A DNA stretch of 32,213 nt from an uncultured Alphaproteobacteria bacterium (GTDB taxonomy: Bacteria; Pseudomonadota; Alphaproteobacteria; RF32; CAG-239): contig CALXLC010000004.1 in the NCBI GenBank assembly GCA_944389095.1, positions 1-32,213 on the forward strand, given 5' to 3'. Under the pieces are notes generated by a model. The model had not been told where the DNA came from. It saw only the letters and a program-made list of their open reading frames with translations, and searched no databases. Numbering within the stretch: position 1 is the stretch's first letter; every line of letters begins with the position of its first letter. The translations under genes and the position numbers were made by a program. Positions 8,035 through 16,432 of the stretch are shown piece after piece.

Positions 8035-10194
8035 TTAGCGGCTGCGGACGGCGTTTTGGATTGCTTTTTGGGCTAGACGGCGCTGTTGGTTAATTTCTTT
8101 GTCTTTAACCCGGGCATCAGGATCAATGCCGTTTTGCTGCCATTTTGTCTGGAGCGCCTGTTGGCGGGCCTGATAATCTGCATCACTTTCGTTGGGTTTG
8201 CGGATGAGCGTGTCTACCCAACGGCCGTCTTCAATGGCTTTTTTGCGGTCGGCAAAGGCTTGGGCACTTTCTCCCTGCCGCTGGGTCAGAACGGATGTGC
8301 GGTCTTTGAGGTCGCGGGAAGATATTTTTTTGATGCGGTCAAGACGGCGGGCATAATCCGGATTATTGGGATCGCCCAGAACAAAGTCGATGCCTTTCTG
8401 CATGGTTTGGTTGTAGGTGTCTTTGGCCGTCTGCAGGTCTTTGTGCAACGGATTTTGCTGGACGGTCTCTTTGGCTTTTTCTTTAGTTTCATTAAGTTTG
8501 TAAAGGTCTGATGTTTTGTCTTTTAAGGCAGCGTCAACGGCCTGCTGGGCTTTGTCAACTTCTGCCTGCCCGCCTTTTCCGGCATCGCGGTCGGCAATGG
8601 CCTGCTTTAAATCTTTTATCAGTTGATTGTTGTTATAATCATTGACGGTATCGCGATAATCCTGCAACGCCTGCTGATAAGCGGAATCATTATCTGCTTT
8701 TTGCCGGGCATCCTTTAAGGCCTGGCGGGAGGCGGCCATTTCTTTACGCAGCGCTTCTTTCTGCTGTTCTTTTTGATGGCCGGCCAAAATCTGGCTGATG
8801 ACAGCATATTCCGGCTGGTCTTTGAGGGTGTCCAGAGCAGGCTGGTTGTGCATCGGCATGTCGGTTTTCAGGCAGGCCAGATATAATTTTGCCGCCAGTT
8901 CCGGATGTTTGAGAATATTGGGGCCAAATGTAATCGAATCGTGTCCGTTTTCTTTGAAAGTCTGACAGGTAATGATGTAATCGGTGACATCTTTGCTGAC
9001 GACCGATGCACTGCTCGGACTGTAAAACGTGACCTTGTCGGTGGGCGAATCGCCCATTTGATAGGACAATTCTTTGGTGCCGGCAATTTCCTGGAATTTG
9101 CGGTTGTTGTCGTTGCATTTCTTTTCGAAAATACGACGCATCTGGTCTTTCCAGAGCTCGTCGGCCGGCGTGTTTTCGGGTTCGTTGTCGATAGTGGCGG
9201 CAGACGGCAGTTTGACGGCGTCCAGATGAATTTTTTTCTGGTCGGGCGGAAGCTGCTCAAAGTCGTCTTTGCTCAAGCCTTTGGATTCCAAATACAGCAA
9301 AAAAACCGGATCATTCAGATAATTACGGTAAACGGCATCTAGCGCGTACTTTTTGTATTGGGCAAAATGGGCTGCGCTTTCGCTTTGCAGCGTGGCCTCG
9401 TCTTTGCCGAGCAACTCGTTGAGTTTGTCGTCCATTACATACTGGTTAATCAACGAGGTGGCGATGACGCAATCGTTGTTGTTGGGGTACAGCCGCTGCT
9501 TGGGCGGAAGAGATTCAATTGTTTGAAACCCAAGACTGTTTAAGGTTTGTGTCAGAGAGGTTTTTATCGGCAGATAAGCGTTGCTGCCCATTTGGTCAAT
9601 AATGGTGGCTTTGTTGCCTTCCAAAACCAGACTGAAATTATGTCCCGGACCTGTTTGAGGATGTGCGCCGATGGGAATCATGATTTTATTGTAGTTTTGC
9701 GGGTTTTGCTGCAGCGCTTTAATAAAACGTTCGAGATGTTTGTTTTCTTCTTTTGACTGGTCTTCATAAACGCTGACTGCACCGGTGAGCAGAATATTGC
9801 CGTTTTGTCCCCGGAGCTGGTTATTCAGAGCCGTTTGGCAGGTTTGGTCGTCATTAAACTGGGTGGCAATGTAAGGATCAGCAAAAGCGATGTTTTTATC
9901 GGCGGCGATTTCCCGGTTTACCTGAGAGATGATGGTATTGTCAATGCCGCTAGAAATTCCGGTCCAGGTTGAGAAATCCTGCAATTGATTGGTGATGGCG
10001 CCGATTTGTTCGCCGAATTGATAGGCGGAGGGAATAATGGCCGGATGTTTGGTTAATTTATTTATAAAATCCTCTTTATCGGTCGCGGCGTTAAACTGAC
10101 CGATAATGTGATTATAGGCGTCTTGATTGGCACCGGCGTTAATGCCGTAGGTGTTGAGCAAATCGTTAAGTTTTTGTTCCGGTGTGTCAGCCAT
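8035..10194 (-). CDS. Putative clan CE (Ulp1/YopJ-like) cysteine protease, possible effector
   Basis: A 719-aa soluble protein with no signal peptide or membrane segment. Residues 170-250 show the order expected of clan CE enzymes: His185 in GPGHNFSLVLEG, Asp200 after a short strand (ATIIDQMG), Gln233 in PPKQRLYP, and Cys242 in NNNDCVIATS. Ulp1, YopJ and SseL-type proteases and acetyltransferases share this His-Asp/Glu-Gln-Cys pattern and the (N)xxDC step; the Gln-Cys gap is slightly longer than in Ulp1. A second globular region spans about 340-470. Residues 475-600 are charged, Gln/Lys-rich coiled coil, and 639-681 hold two copies of an R-x2-ES-x3-F/Y-x2-R motif. It is a single-gene unit with promoter and terminator. 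Many enzymes of this clan are delivered into eukaryotic hosts, so an effector acting on ubiquitin-like proteins is my inference. The fold call is by eye. Confidence 0.6.
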   Translation of the reverse strand: MADTPEQKLNDLLNTYGINAGANQDAYNHIIGQFNAATDKEDFINKLTKHPAIIPSAYQFGEQIGAITNQLQDFSTWTGISSGIDNTIISQVNREIAADKNIAFADPYIATQFNDDQTCQTALNNQLRGQNGNILLTGAVSVYEDQSKEENKHLERFIKALQQNPQNYNKIMIPIGAHPQTGPGHNFSLVLEGNKATIIDQMGSNAYLPIKTSLTQTLNSLGFQTIESLPPKQRLYPNNNDCVIATSLINQYVMDDKLNELLGKDEATLQSESAAHFAQYKKYALDAVYRNYLNDPVFLLYLESKGLSKDDFEQLPPDQKKIHLDAVKLPSAATIDNEPENTPADELWKDQMRRIFEKKCNDNNRKFQEIAGTKELSYQMGDSPTDKVTFYSPSSASVVSKDVTDYIITCQTFKENGHDSITFGPNILKHPELAAKLYLACLKTDMPMHNQPALDTLKDQPEYAVISQILAGHQKEQQKEALRKEMAASRQALKDARQKADNDSAYQQALQDYRDTVNDYNNNQLIKDLKQAIADRDAGKGGQAEVDKAQQAVDAALKDKTSDLYKLNETKEKAKETVQQNPLHKDLQTAKDTYNQTMQKGIDFVLGDPNNPDYARRLDRIKKISSRDLKDRTSVLTQRQGESAQAFADRKKAIEDGRWVDTLIRKPNESDADYQARQQALQTKWQQNGIDPDARVKDKEINQQRRLAQKAIQNAVRSR

Positions 10195-10224
10195 TGGAGT
10201 TCTCCCAAGTTTATTTTATAGAGA

Positions 10225-10253
10225 ATTTTAGCACAAAAAAATAATTTTGTCTA
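10225..10253 (-). promoter_or_regulatory. Promoter of the 719-aa gene
   Basis: Read leftward: TAGACA (10253-10248), 17 bases, TAAAAT (10230-10225). The start codon follows about 30 bases later, after a GGGAG Shine-Dalgarno near 10201-10205. Confidence 0.6.
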
Positions 10254-10268
10254 ATATTTTGTGCGAAA

Positions 10269-10982
10269 TTACATCAGGTGTTTAAATTCTTGTAGTGTCC
10301 GGGGCTGTAAATACGGATTGCAGGCCTTTTCCAGCCTTAACGGAAGAGGGGCGACCGGAAGTCCTTTTTGCAGGCGTTCCTGTGCCAGATGCAGATATTC
10401 TTTCATTTCAGGGGTGTTTCCGATAAACCGCTGTGCCGCGGCAAGGCCATGGGCGGTGTATTCGTGTCCGGGATAAAACAAGACATCGTCAGGCAGCTGT
10501 TTGATTTTGCTCAACGCCTCAAACATCATGGCGGCGTCTCCTTCGAAAAGGCCTCCGACGGAAAGGTTGAACAGAGTGTCTCCGGTAAAGACGATTTTAT
10601 CGTCCGGAAAATACCACAAAATGTGTCCCAGAGTATGAGCGCTGACATCAATGATGTCTGCTTTGGTGTGCCCAAGGGCAAAGGTTTCACCGTCCGTGAC
10701 GCCGATATCAAAAGCCGGAATACGTCCGGCATCGTTTTTGTTGGCAACGACTTTGGCTCCGTAAAGTTCTTTTAGCTTCCGATTGCCGTCGGTGTGGTCA
10801 AAATGATGGTGCGTATTGAAAATATATTTTGGCTGCAGTCGCAGTTCGTCCAGTTTTTTGATAATGGGTGCCGGTTCCGACGGGTCAACCACGGCGGTTT
10901 CTCCGGTGGCTTCATCTTGCAGAATGTAACTGTAATTATCCATGGCACCGGCACGGCAGAGAACAGTATAAACTTTAAGCAT
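10269..10982 (-). CDS. gloB: Hydroxyacylglutathione hydrolase (glyoxalase II)
   Basis: This 237-aa metallo-beta-lactamase-fold enzyme hydrolyses S-lactoylglutathione to lactate and glutathione, the second step of methylglyoxal detoxification. The binuclear metal site is complete: THHHFDHTDG (His58, His60, Asp62, His63), His116 in the AHTLGH segment, Asp135 in FTGDTLF, and His173 in YPGHEYT. The segment before His116 is shorter than the usual TPGHT. The C-terminal substrate-binding part is present (NPYLQPRTLQEF). The start codon overlaps the stop of the upstream HD-GYP gene by one base (TAATG), which suggests coupled translation. A generic MBL hydrolase remains possible. Confidence 0.88.
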   Translation of the reverse strand: MLKVYTVLCRAGAMDNYSYILQDEATGETAVVDPSEPAPIIKKLDELRLQPKYIFNTHHHFDHTDGNRKLKELYGAKVVANKNDAGRIPAFDIGVTDGETFALGHTKADIIDVSAHTLGHILWYFPDDKIVFTGDTLFNLSVGGLFEGDAAMMFEALSKIKQLPDDVLFYPGHEYTAHGLAAAQRFIGNTPEMKEYLHLAQERLQKGLPVAPLPLRLEKACNPYLQPRTLQEFKHLM

Positions 10983-12661
10983 TACAAGTAATCCTCTTCA
11001 TGAATTTCGTCAATTTGCTTTTTATCCAGATATTGTTCCGCGTAATCCATATAAACCCTGCGGCGGATGAAAACATCGTATAAATCGGGATCAATATGGC
11101 CGGTGTTTTTCATATCCTGCATGATGCGGAGAACTTCGGATAGTTTTTTGGGTTTTTTGTAAGGGCGGTCGGTTGCGGTCAGGGCTTCAAAAATATCGGC
11201 GATTGCCATTATTTTGGCCGGAACGGACATCTGGTCGCCGGTCAGGCCGTTGGGATAGCCCTTGCCGTCGACTCTTTCATGATGGGCGCCGGCATACTCA
11301 ACCACTTTGGAGAGTTCTTTGGGGAAAGGCAGGGCTTTAAGCATGTCAATGGTGATGACGATATGCTCATTGATTTTGTTACGTTCTTCTTTGGTGATTG
11401 TTCCCTGGCGTACTTCGAGATTGTACAGTTCTCCGAGATTGTAAGGGCCAAGAACCTGATCGCCGCGGTTTTGAAGCAGGTTTTCGCGCGCCGGATGACT
11501 AAACAGTTCCTTATCTTTGACGGCCTCATTTTCGGCCCAAGACAGGCCGAGCATGCGGTTGAAATAACGTGTAAACTGCTGTTGGGAAATTTTTTCAAGC
11601 CGGGTGACATCATCATCGCTTAGAGCATTGTCGCCGATGTTACAGTGGGCAACGAATCGAAAATCGTCTTCAAGCTGCCGGACTCTGGCAACAAATTCGG
11701 CCTGCAGATGTTGTTTGGAGTCAATGTTGTTAAGGCGTTTTTGCAAGTATTCAATATGGGCGTCCCGACGCAGAATTTCGAACCGGTTGCGGATTTCGTG
11801 AATGCGGTTATGGATGGTTTCCAGTTTTGTGGCCTTGTCCACGATGTATTCAGGTGTGGTGATTTTTCCGCAGTCATGAAGCCAGGAGGCAATGTGCAGG
11901 GTGTACCAGTCATCTGCGTCCATGTCAAAATTTTTGAGTTTGCCTTCATCTTCTTCTACGGCGGCGGTGGCCAAAAGTCTGGCGATGATGGGAACACGCT
12001 GGCAATGGGCTCCCGTATAAGGAGATTTGGCATCGATGGCCCGGGCCAGGACTTCAATGAAAGATTCCAGCAGCTGCGCGTAAGATTCACGAAGGTTTTT
12101 GTTTTCAATGGAAATGCTGATGAGCTGGCAGATTGACAACAGATTGCGTTGAACGTTGTCCGTGAAGTTTATTATTTTGCCGTTGTTGTCTTGTGCATTG
12201 ATGAATTGTACGATGCCAATGAGGTTGTTTTTGCGATCAGTCAGCGGAAAGGCCAGAAAAGAAACGGTTGAGTAGTTGAATTTTTGGTCAAATCCGCTTA
12301 AAAAAGAGGTATCAAAATCTGTGTTGAAAATGTTGGATGAATTGATGATTTCACGGTTGAAAGCGCAATGTTCAACCGGCGTTTTGGAGGCTTTGTTTTT
12401 GATGTCCGGCAAAAAAACGGATGGAAACAGGGCCATGTTTTCGCTACCGAGGCGGTCAATGTTGAGGCTGTTGACGCGAAGATATTCCAGATTGATGAAT
12501 TTGTTGTCTTTGACACTGAAATAAAAGCAACCGTCGGCAGAACAATAGCGTCGGGCAACCCGGATGATTTTTTCAATCAGCAAAGCATAATCGCTCTCGG
12601 TGTTGAGCGCATCACAGAGAGCCAGCATGTTGGCAAGCGTATTGTTGCTGAAATCAGGCAA
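10982..12661 (-). CDS. GAF/HD-GYP domain phosphodiesterase
   Basis: A 559-aa cytoplasmic signalling protein. An N-terminal GAF-like sensor (about 20-185) leads into a helical linker and an HD-GYP domain, the class that degrades cyclic di-GMP. His219 (TGAHCQRV), His262-Asp263 (HDCGK), His460-His461 and the DGKGYP box (465-470) are present, so it is probably active. About 130 extra residues lie between the HDCGK segment and the INEHIVITIDML helix, a variant of the usual compact domain. It starts at TTG (12661) after a strong AAGGAGGA; no better in-frame ATG exists nearby. It is upstream of gloB with a one-base overlap and downstream of the DUF2336 gene. Confidence 0.9.
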   Translation of the reverse strand: MPDFSNNTLANMLALCDALNTESDYALLIEKIIRVARRYCSADGCFYFSVKDNKFINLEYLRVNSLNIDRLGSENMALFPSVFLPDIKNKASKTPVEHCAFNREIINSSNIFNTDFDTSFLSGFDQKFNYSTVSFLAFPLTDRKNNLIGIVQFINAQDNNGKIINFTDNVQRNLLSICQLISISIENKNLRESYAQLLESFIEVLARAIDAKSPYTGAHCQRVPIIARLLATAAVEEDEGKLKNFDMDADDWYTLHIASWLHDCGKITTPEYIVDKATKLETIHNRIHEIRNRFEILRRDAHIEYLQKRLNNIDSKQHLQAEFVARVRQLEDDFRFVAHCNIGDNALSDDDVTRLEKISQQQFTRYFNRMLGLSWAENEAVKDKELFSHPARENLLQNRGDQVLGPYNLGELYNLEVRQGTITKEERNKINEHIVITIDMLKALPFPKELSKVVEYAGAHHERVDGKGYPNGLTGDQMSVPAKIMAIADIFEALTATDRPYKKPKKLSEVLRIMQDMKNTGHIDPDLYDVFIRRRVYMDYAEQYLDKKQIDEIHEEDYL

Positions 12662-12720
12662 AAAAATCCTCCTTTTGTTGCGAGGTCAGGATAGCAGATA
12701 TTTATTAAAAAAACTTAAAG

Positions 12721-13827
12721 TCAGCTGATTTTCGAGATCAGATACCGGATGTCCTCGTCGCTGAGTTCTTCATTGTCGGGATTGTAACTTAAAATCCGTT
12801 CAATCACTTTGTGGGTAAATGATTTGCGGTTGTTTTTGCGGCAGTCAAAGCGGATTTCCCGAATAACTTTGAGTGCACTGAAAACCGCCGGAAACATGGT
12901 TTTGGGGATATATGCCTTGCGCAGAAGGTTACGTACCATAAAGTCAATGGATGAGTTAAACAGCACTTTGCGGACTTCGGTAATCGGCGTGTTGGACAGG
13001 TAAACCAACGCGTATTCAAAGAATTTTAAATCTCCCATACAAATAGCCCGGACTACCAGATTTGCAGTCAACCGGTTGGAGGTGTAAAGCTGGTGGACAA
13101 GTTCTTCAATTTGTTTGTCGGAACTGTATTCTTCAGAAATGCGGAGCGTGGTTTTTTCTTTGACCTCTTCGATGATGTCGGTTGCCAGATTGGCCGGAAG
13201 ATTATGTGACAATATTAACCTTTTTTTGAGCTCTTCAGACAGCAGGTTGGCGATTTTTTCAATTACCGAGGTCGGTAGTTCCGCTCGTAAAACCAGACGT
13301 TTTTGGATTTCTTCGTTGTCACGGTATTTTTCGATGATTTTATCATATGTGTTTTCATGGATGTTTGCCGTTTCATTGGAAATCAGCGTTCCAACGACTT
13401 CTTCGGGGCATTTTTCGACAATATACTGGGAAATTTCGTTCGGAAGGTTTAGTCTTTGTGCCACGGCTTTTTGTTTGCTGAGGCTGGGGATATTGAGAAT
13501 TTTGATTAAATCTTCGTTGCTGAGGTCACTGTAAAATTTAATGAACGGGACAGCCACGCTGTCGGTGTCCCGGATAACCGATGTAATGAGATCTTCTGGC
13601 AGGTTGTGGCAATTTTTGAGGCTTTCGGCCAGAACCTGACGGACTTTGATTTCGACGTCGCGAATCATTATCCGGAAAATGTCTTCGGCAAGCTTCATGC
13701 CGCGCGGGGTGACGGTGTGACCGTTATAATAGGCGCTTACTTTTTGTGCCACAACTGCTTTGTTTTCAGCGTGCGGATTTTTTGAAAGATTTTTGACATC
13801 CTGAATATTTAGCTGACTTTTTTCCAT
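12721..13827 (-). CDS. DUF2336 domain protein (HEAT-like repeats)
   Basis: This 368-aa cytoplasmic protein belongs to DUF2336, a family found almost only in alphaproteobacteria. The N-terminal block NPHAENKAVVAQKVSAYY and the following segment around RDVEIKVRQVLAESLKNC show the family's degenerate HEAT-like helices, each roughly 35-40 residues with LP(x)n loops (NLPEDL, ELPTSV, NLPANL). Function is unknown; family members sit near two-component and motility genes. The frame also allows a GTG start at 13839 (four residues longer). Neither start has a Shine-Dalgarno, so the choice of ATG 13827 is tentative. It lies upstream of the HD-GYP gene, and a shared transcript is likely. Confidence 0.85.
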   Translation of the reverse strand: MEKSQLNIQDVKNLSKNPHAENKAVVAQKVSAYYNGHTVTPRGMKLAEDIFRIMIRDVEIKVRQVLAESLKNCHNLPEDLITSVIRDTDSVAVPFIKFYSDLSNEDLIKILNIPSLSKQKAVAQRLNLPNEISQYIVEKCPEEVVGTLISNETANIHENTYDKIIEKYRDNEEIQKRLVLRAELPTSVIEKIANLLSEELKKRLILSHNLPANLATDIIEEVKEKTTLRISEEYSSDKQIEELVHQLYTSNRLTANLVVRAICMGDLKFFEYALVYLSNTPITEVRKVLFNSSIDFMVRNLLRKAYIPKTMFPAVFSALKVIREIRFDCRKNNRKSFTHKVIERILSYNPDNEELSDEDIRYLISKIS

Positions 13828-13919
13828 TGCAATGTTCACAAAAAGTTTCGGTTGTCATCTGTTTTTTATAATAATTAAGTTTTATTCTAAAAGCCAGTGA
13901 TAATTTTGTTACATAACTT

Positions 13920-14885
13920 TTAGTATCTTATTTCTTTCAGGTGTCCGGTAAGATTTTCCGGTTCGGATTTGTCTATCATTTTACTATTCAGGATAGATTT
14001 GTCAATTACATTCAGTTCATAAAATGCAATTGTGTATTCCAGCATTCCGGCATAATTCTTTAGAGGAGAATTCCAAACCAATGTGTATGCAAAAGTTGTT
14101 CCCAGCGGAACCGTTCCCTGATATCTCAGCCGCGCACGAAATTCGCGCATGTTGTAAAAAGCAATGTCTGAATTGAGTTTGAGGGCAAAATCGCGCATGC
14201 TTTCGTAAATACCGGGATAAATTTTGTAACGGTAGTCTTCGTCCGGATTTGTTTCTCCGACGGGTTTTAAGCCCTGATTGGTATGCCAGACTCTGGTTTT
14301 GTAAAGAGAATTTGCGTCAGTAACCAGACGCGACGTTCCCCAGTTTGTTTCAATGGCAGCGAGGGCTATCAGAAAAGATACGGGAATTTCATCAACGCGG
14401 ATTTTTAGTTCTTTCAGCAGACGGTTGTAGCGGCGATATCCCTGCAGTCTGGTGAAAATATCATATTTTTTTGCAAGCGCTTCAACTTCTTCGGTTTGTT
14501 CTTTGGTCAGATCATCATTTTCGGCAAAAGCGCGGGACAGTTCCTCCACCCGGTCTCTTTCTTTGGAAATTTCAAGATTGAGACGCATGGCTTGCGGCGT
14601 AAGAATTTTGATAAACAAAGCTTGCCGCCGGGCTTCATCGGTAAGTTTGGCAAAATCGGAAGGAAATGTTTTGAAAAATAACGGCGGATAGTGATATGAC
14701 GGGAGCATCAGGTAACCGCGGACGCCTTCGTAATTATAATACTTAAACAATCTTTCGGTTTTTTGAACGGTTAGTCCTGACACTTCCAGTCCCCGGTTTG
14801 CGCCGGCCGAGACCGGAAATAATATGACTGCCGCAAATCCCAGGGCGACAAGGGTTTTAAATATGCTCTTCGGATTTTGAAACAC
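13920..14885 (-). CDS. Bax-like glucosaminidase, secreted peptidoglycan hydrolase
   Basis: A 321-aa exported protein. Residues 1-29 form a signal peptide (basic start, hydrophobic core, cut near VSAGA-N). The C-terminal half (about 165-300) matches the Bax/glucosaminidase family, with the likely catalytic Glu179 in AAIETNWGTSR. Family enzymes cut the glycan strands of peptidoglycan in the periplasm. Residues 105-150 are a charged coiled coil. The start is a GTG at 14885 preceded by AAGGAAG. It overlaps the end of nfu by 29 bases, so it is probably translated from the same mRNA as the last gene of the murJ cluster, which fits a wall-remodelling role. Confidence 0.82.
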   Translation of the reverse strand: MFQNPKSIFKTLVALGFAAVILFPVSAGANRGLEVSGLTVQKTERLFKYYNYEGVRGYLMLPSYHYPPLFFKTFPSDFAKLTDEARRQALFIKILTPQAMRLNLEISKERDRVEELSRAFAENDDLTKEQTEEVEALAKKYDIFTRLQGYRRYNRLLKELKIRVDEIPVSFLIALAAIETNWGTSRLVTDANSLYKTRVWHTNQGLKPVGETNPDEDYRYKIYPGIYESMRDFALKLNSDIAFYNMREFRARLRYQGTVPLGTTFAYTLVWNSPLKNYAGMLEYTIAFYELNVIDKSILNSKMIDKSEPENLTGHLKEIRY

Positions 14886-15411
14886 TGCGCACTTCCTTAA
14901 CCTGAGGAATGTAAGTTTTTAGCAGCTTTTCGACGCCTTCTTTGAGCGTGACGGCGGCATAAGGACAACCGGAGCATGAACCGCGCATCTCAACATAAAC
15001 AATGCCGTCTTTGAAACTGTGGAAAACGATGTCTCCGCCGTCTTGTTTGACGGCCGGGCGGATACGGGCAGTAATCAGTCCTTCAATCTGCCTGATTACG
15101 TCGTCTTCCCTGTCTGTGTTCGCCGGGTTGACGACGGCTTCTTCTCCGGAGCTTAAAAAATCCATGATTTCTGCTAAAATCTGTGGTTTGAGGTCATCCC
15201 AGGAAGTTTCGCCGGTTTTGGTAACGGAAATCATTTCCGAGGTCAGAAAAACCGAAACTATGCCGCCAAGGTCAAACAAATGTTCGGCCAGAGGAGATTT
15301 GCGCAGCGATTTGGCATCGACGAATTCCGCAGACCCGGCTTTCAGGACGGGAACGGGCGGAAAGAAGTTCATAACATTGGCATCAGGTGTTTTTTGCGTT
15401 TCTATTATCAT
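14857..15411 (-). CDS. NifU/Nfu-type iron-sulfur cluster carrier
   Basis: This 184-aa protein hands [4Fe-4S] clusters to client enzymes in the cytoplasm. The N-terminal Nfu domain (starting MIIETQKTPDANVMNF) is followed by the C-terminal NifU-like domain with the cluster-binding pair Cys146-x2-Cys149 in GSCSGCPYAAVTLKEG. The reading frame is open further upstream, but the family start and an AAGGAAA Shine-Dalgarno point to ATG 15411. That start is one base past the stop of the DUF2333 gene. Nfu often lies downstream of murJ in alphaproteobacteria (from memory), and this order is kept here. Confidence 0.94.
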   Translation of the reverse strand: MIIETQKTPDANVMNFFPPVPVLKAGSAEFVDAKSLRKSPLAEHLFDLGGIVSVFLTSEMISVTKTGETSWDDLKPQILAEIMDFLSSGEEAVVNPANTDREDDVIRQIEGLITARIRPAVKQDGGDIVFHSFKDGIVYVEMRGSCSGCPYAAVTLKEGVEKLLKTYIPQVKEVRSVSKSEEHI

Positions 15412-15412
15412 A

Positions 15413-16432
15413 TCAGTTTCCTTGCATGAGACGCTGTTGCATTTGGCCGGCGCCGGATGCCGCCTTGAGTGTATAATAACCGAGCACCGACAAATGGTTG
15501 GGGGCGCCGAGACTGTCAAGTTCGCCGTTGCGGATTATCAACGGGTCCAGCAAAGCGGCATCTTCCAGCGCCTTGTTCATCCGAATCCAGGGCTGATAAA
15601 TGTCCCGGGCGACAATAATATCTTTGTAATCCCGCGCCAGTGCCCGGGTCAGCATGAAATAGCCATAAAGTTTTCCCTGCTGATAAAAGAACAAATCGTC
15701 GTCGCGCGTATCAATGTAGCTGCTGCTGTTTTCCCGGATGTGGTTTTCCAAGCGGAGCGTACTGTGTTCCAAATCGGCAGCAATCCGTTTGAGGAAGTAA
15801 GCCAAATCATCAGCATTTTTATAAAAGATTTCATGGCCGCTGCCCAGAGAATGATTATAAACGATGAGCATTTTGCGGGCTTTTTTGTATTGGCTGGTTG
15901 ATGACGGCGCCGGAACCAGTTTGTTTTGCGGCGAAAACATCCAAATGTTTCCCGGATATTGCAATAATTCGGCGGCAGTTTGGAGCGGCGCACCGTTTTC
16001 GGGAGAAACGGTTTTGTTCTGCCGTTTGGCCAAAGCGTCGGAAAGATTGCGGATTGACGACATTATGCCTAACTGGTAAGCGGGCATGTTGTCTAAAATA
16101 TAAGAGGGGAAGATGAATGGCAGATTGGGCGTCCACATATGGTCGTTGACTTCCCGGTTAATCAGAAAGGCCATGGTATCTATTGTTGCGGATTTGGCCG
16201 GCGGCGTTTCGATTTCAAAGCCGGTTGTGCGGTCAATATTGTTAATCAACCATGCGCCCAGCGGATAATACAGGAAAATTACCGCAGCAAGGGCTCCCAG
16301 AAGGAGCTTCCACCAGGAGGAGATAAAACGGACGGCAGCGGTTTTCAGTCGTTTTAACGACGCCGGGGACAGATGCCGTTTCAGCTTGGTGACGGTGTCT
16401 TTTATAAATTTTTTGATGTTCAGGTCAGGCAT
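15413..16432 (-). CDS. DUF2333 family membrane-anchored protein
   Basis: A 339-aa protein with a basic N-terminal 40 residues, one membrane segment (about 40-63) and a long C-terminal region expected in the periplasm. VNDHMWTPNLPFIFPSYILDNMPAYQLG (the block around residues 94-122) is the hallmark I associate with DUF2333, a family of unknown function found in gamma- and alphaproteobacteria. Its start overlaps the murJ end by eight bases and its stop abuts the nfu start, so it is in the same operon. The placement between the lipid II flippase and a glucosaminidase suggests an envelope role, which is inference. Confidence 0.8.
   Translation of the reverse strand: MPDLNIKKFIKDTVTKLKRHLSPASLKRLKTAAVRFISSWWKLLLGALAAVIFLYYPLGAWLINNIDRTTGFEIETPPAKSATIDTMAFLINREVNDHMWTPNLPFIFPSYILDNMPAYQLGIMSSIRNLSDALAKRQNKTVSPENGAPLQTAAELLQYPGNIWMFSPQNKLVPAPSSTSQYKKARKMLIVYNHSLGSGHEIFYKNADDLAYFLKRIAADLEHSTLRLENHIRENSSSYIDTRDDDLFFYQQGKLYGYFMLTRALARDYKDIIVARDIYQPWIRMNKALEDAALLDPLIIRNGELDSLGAPNHLSVLGYYTLKAASGAGQMQQRLMQGN

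Noticed and set aside
8086..9756. Several open frames on the + strand inside the 719-aa gene
   Set aside because: Val/Phe-rich antisense shadows with no ribosome sites; the minus-strand frame has promoter, Shine-Dalgarno, terminator and a recognisable active site.
15412..15519. 36 extra N-terminal residues for Nfu
   Set aside because: The extension overlaps the DUF2333 coding end, has no family similarity, and ATG 15411 has a good Shine-Dalgarno and the standard Nfu start.
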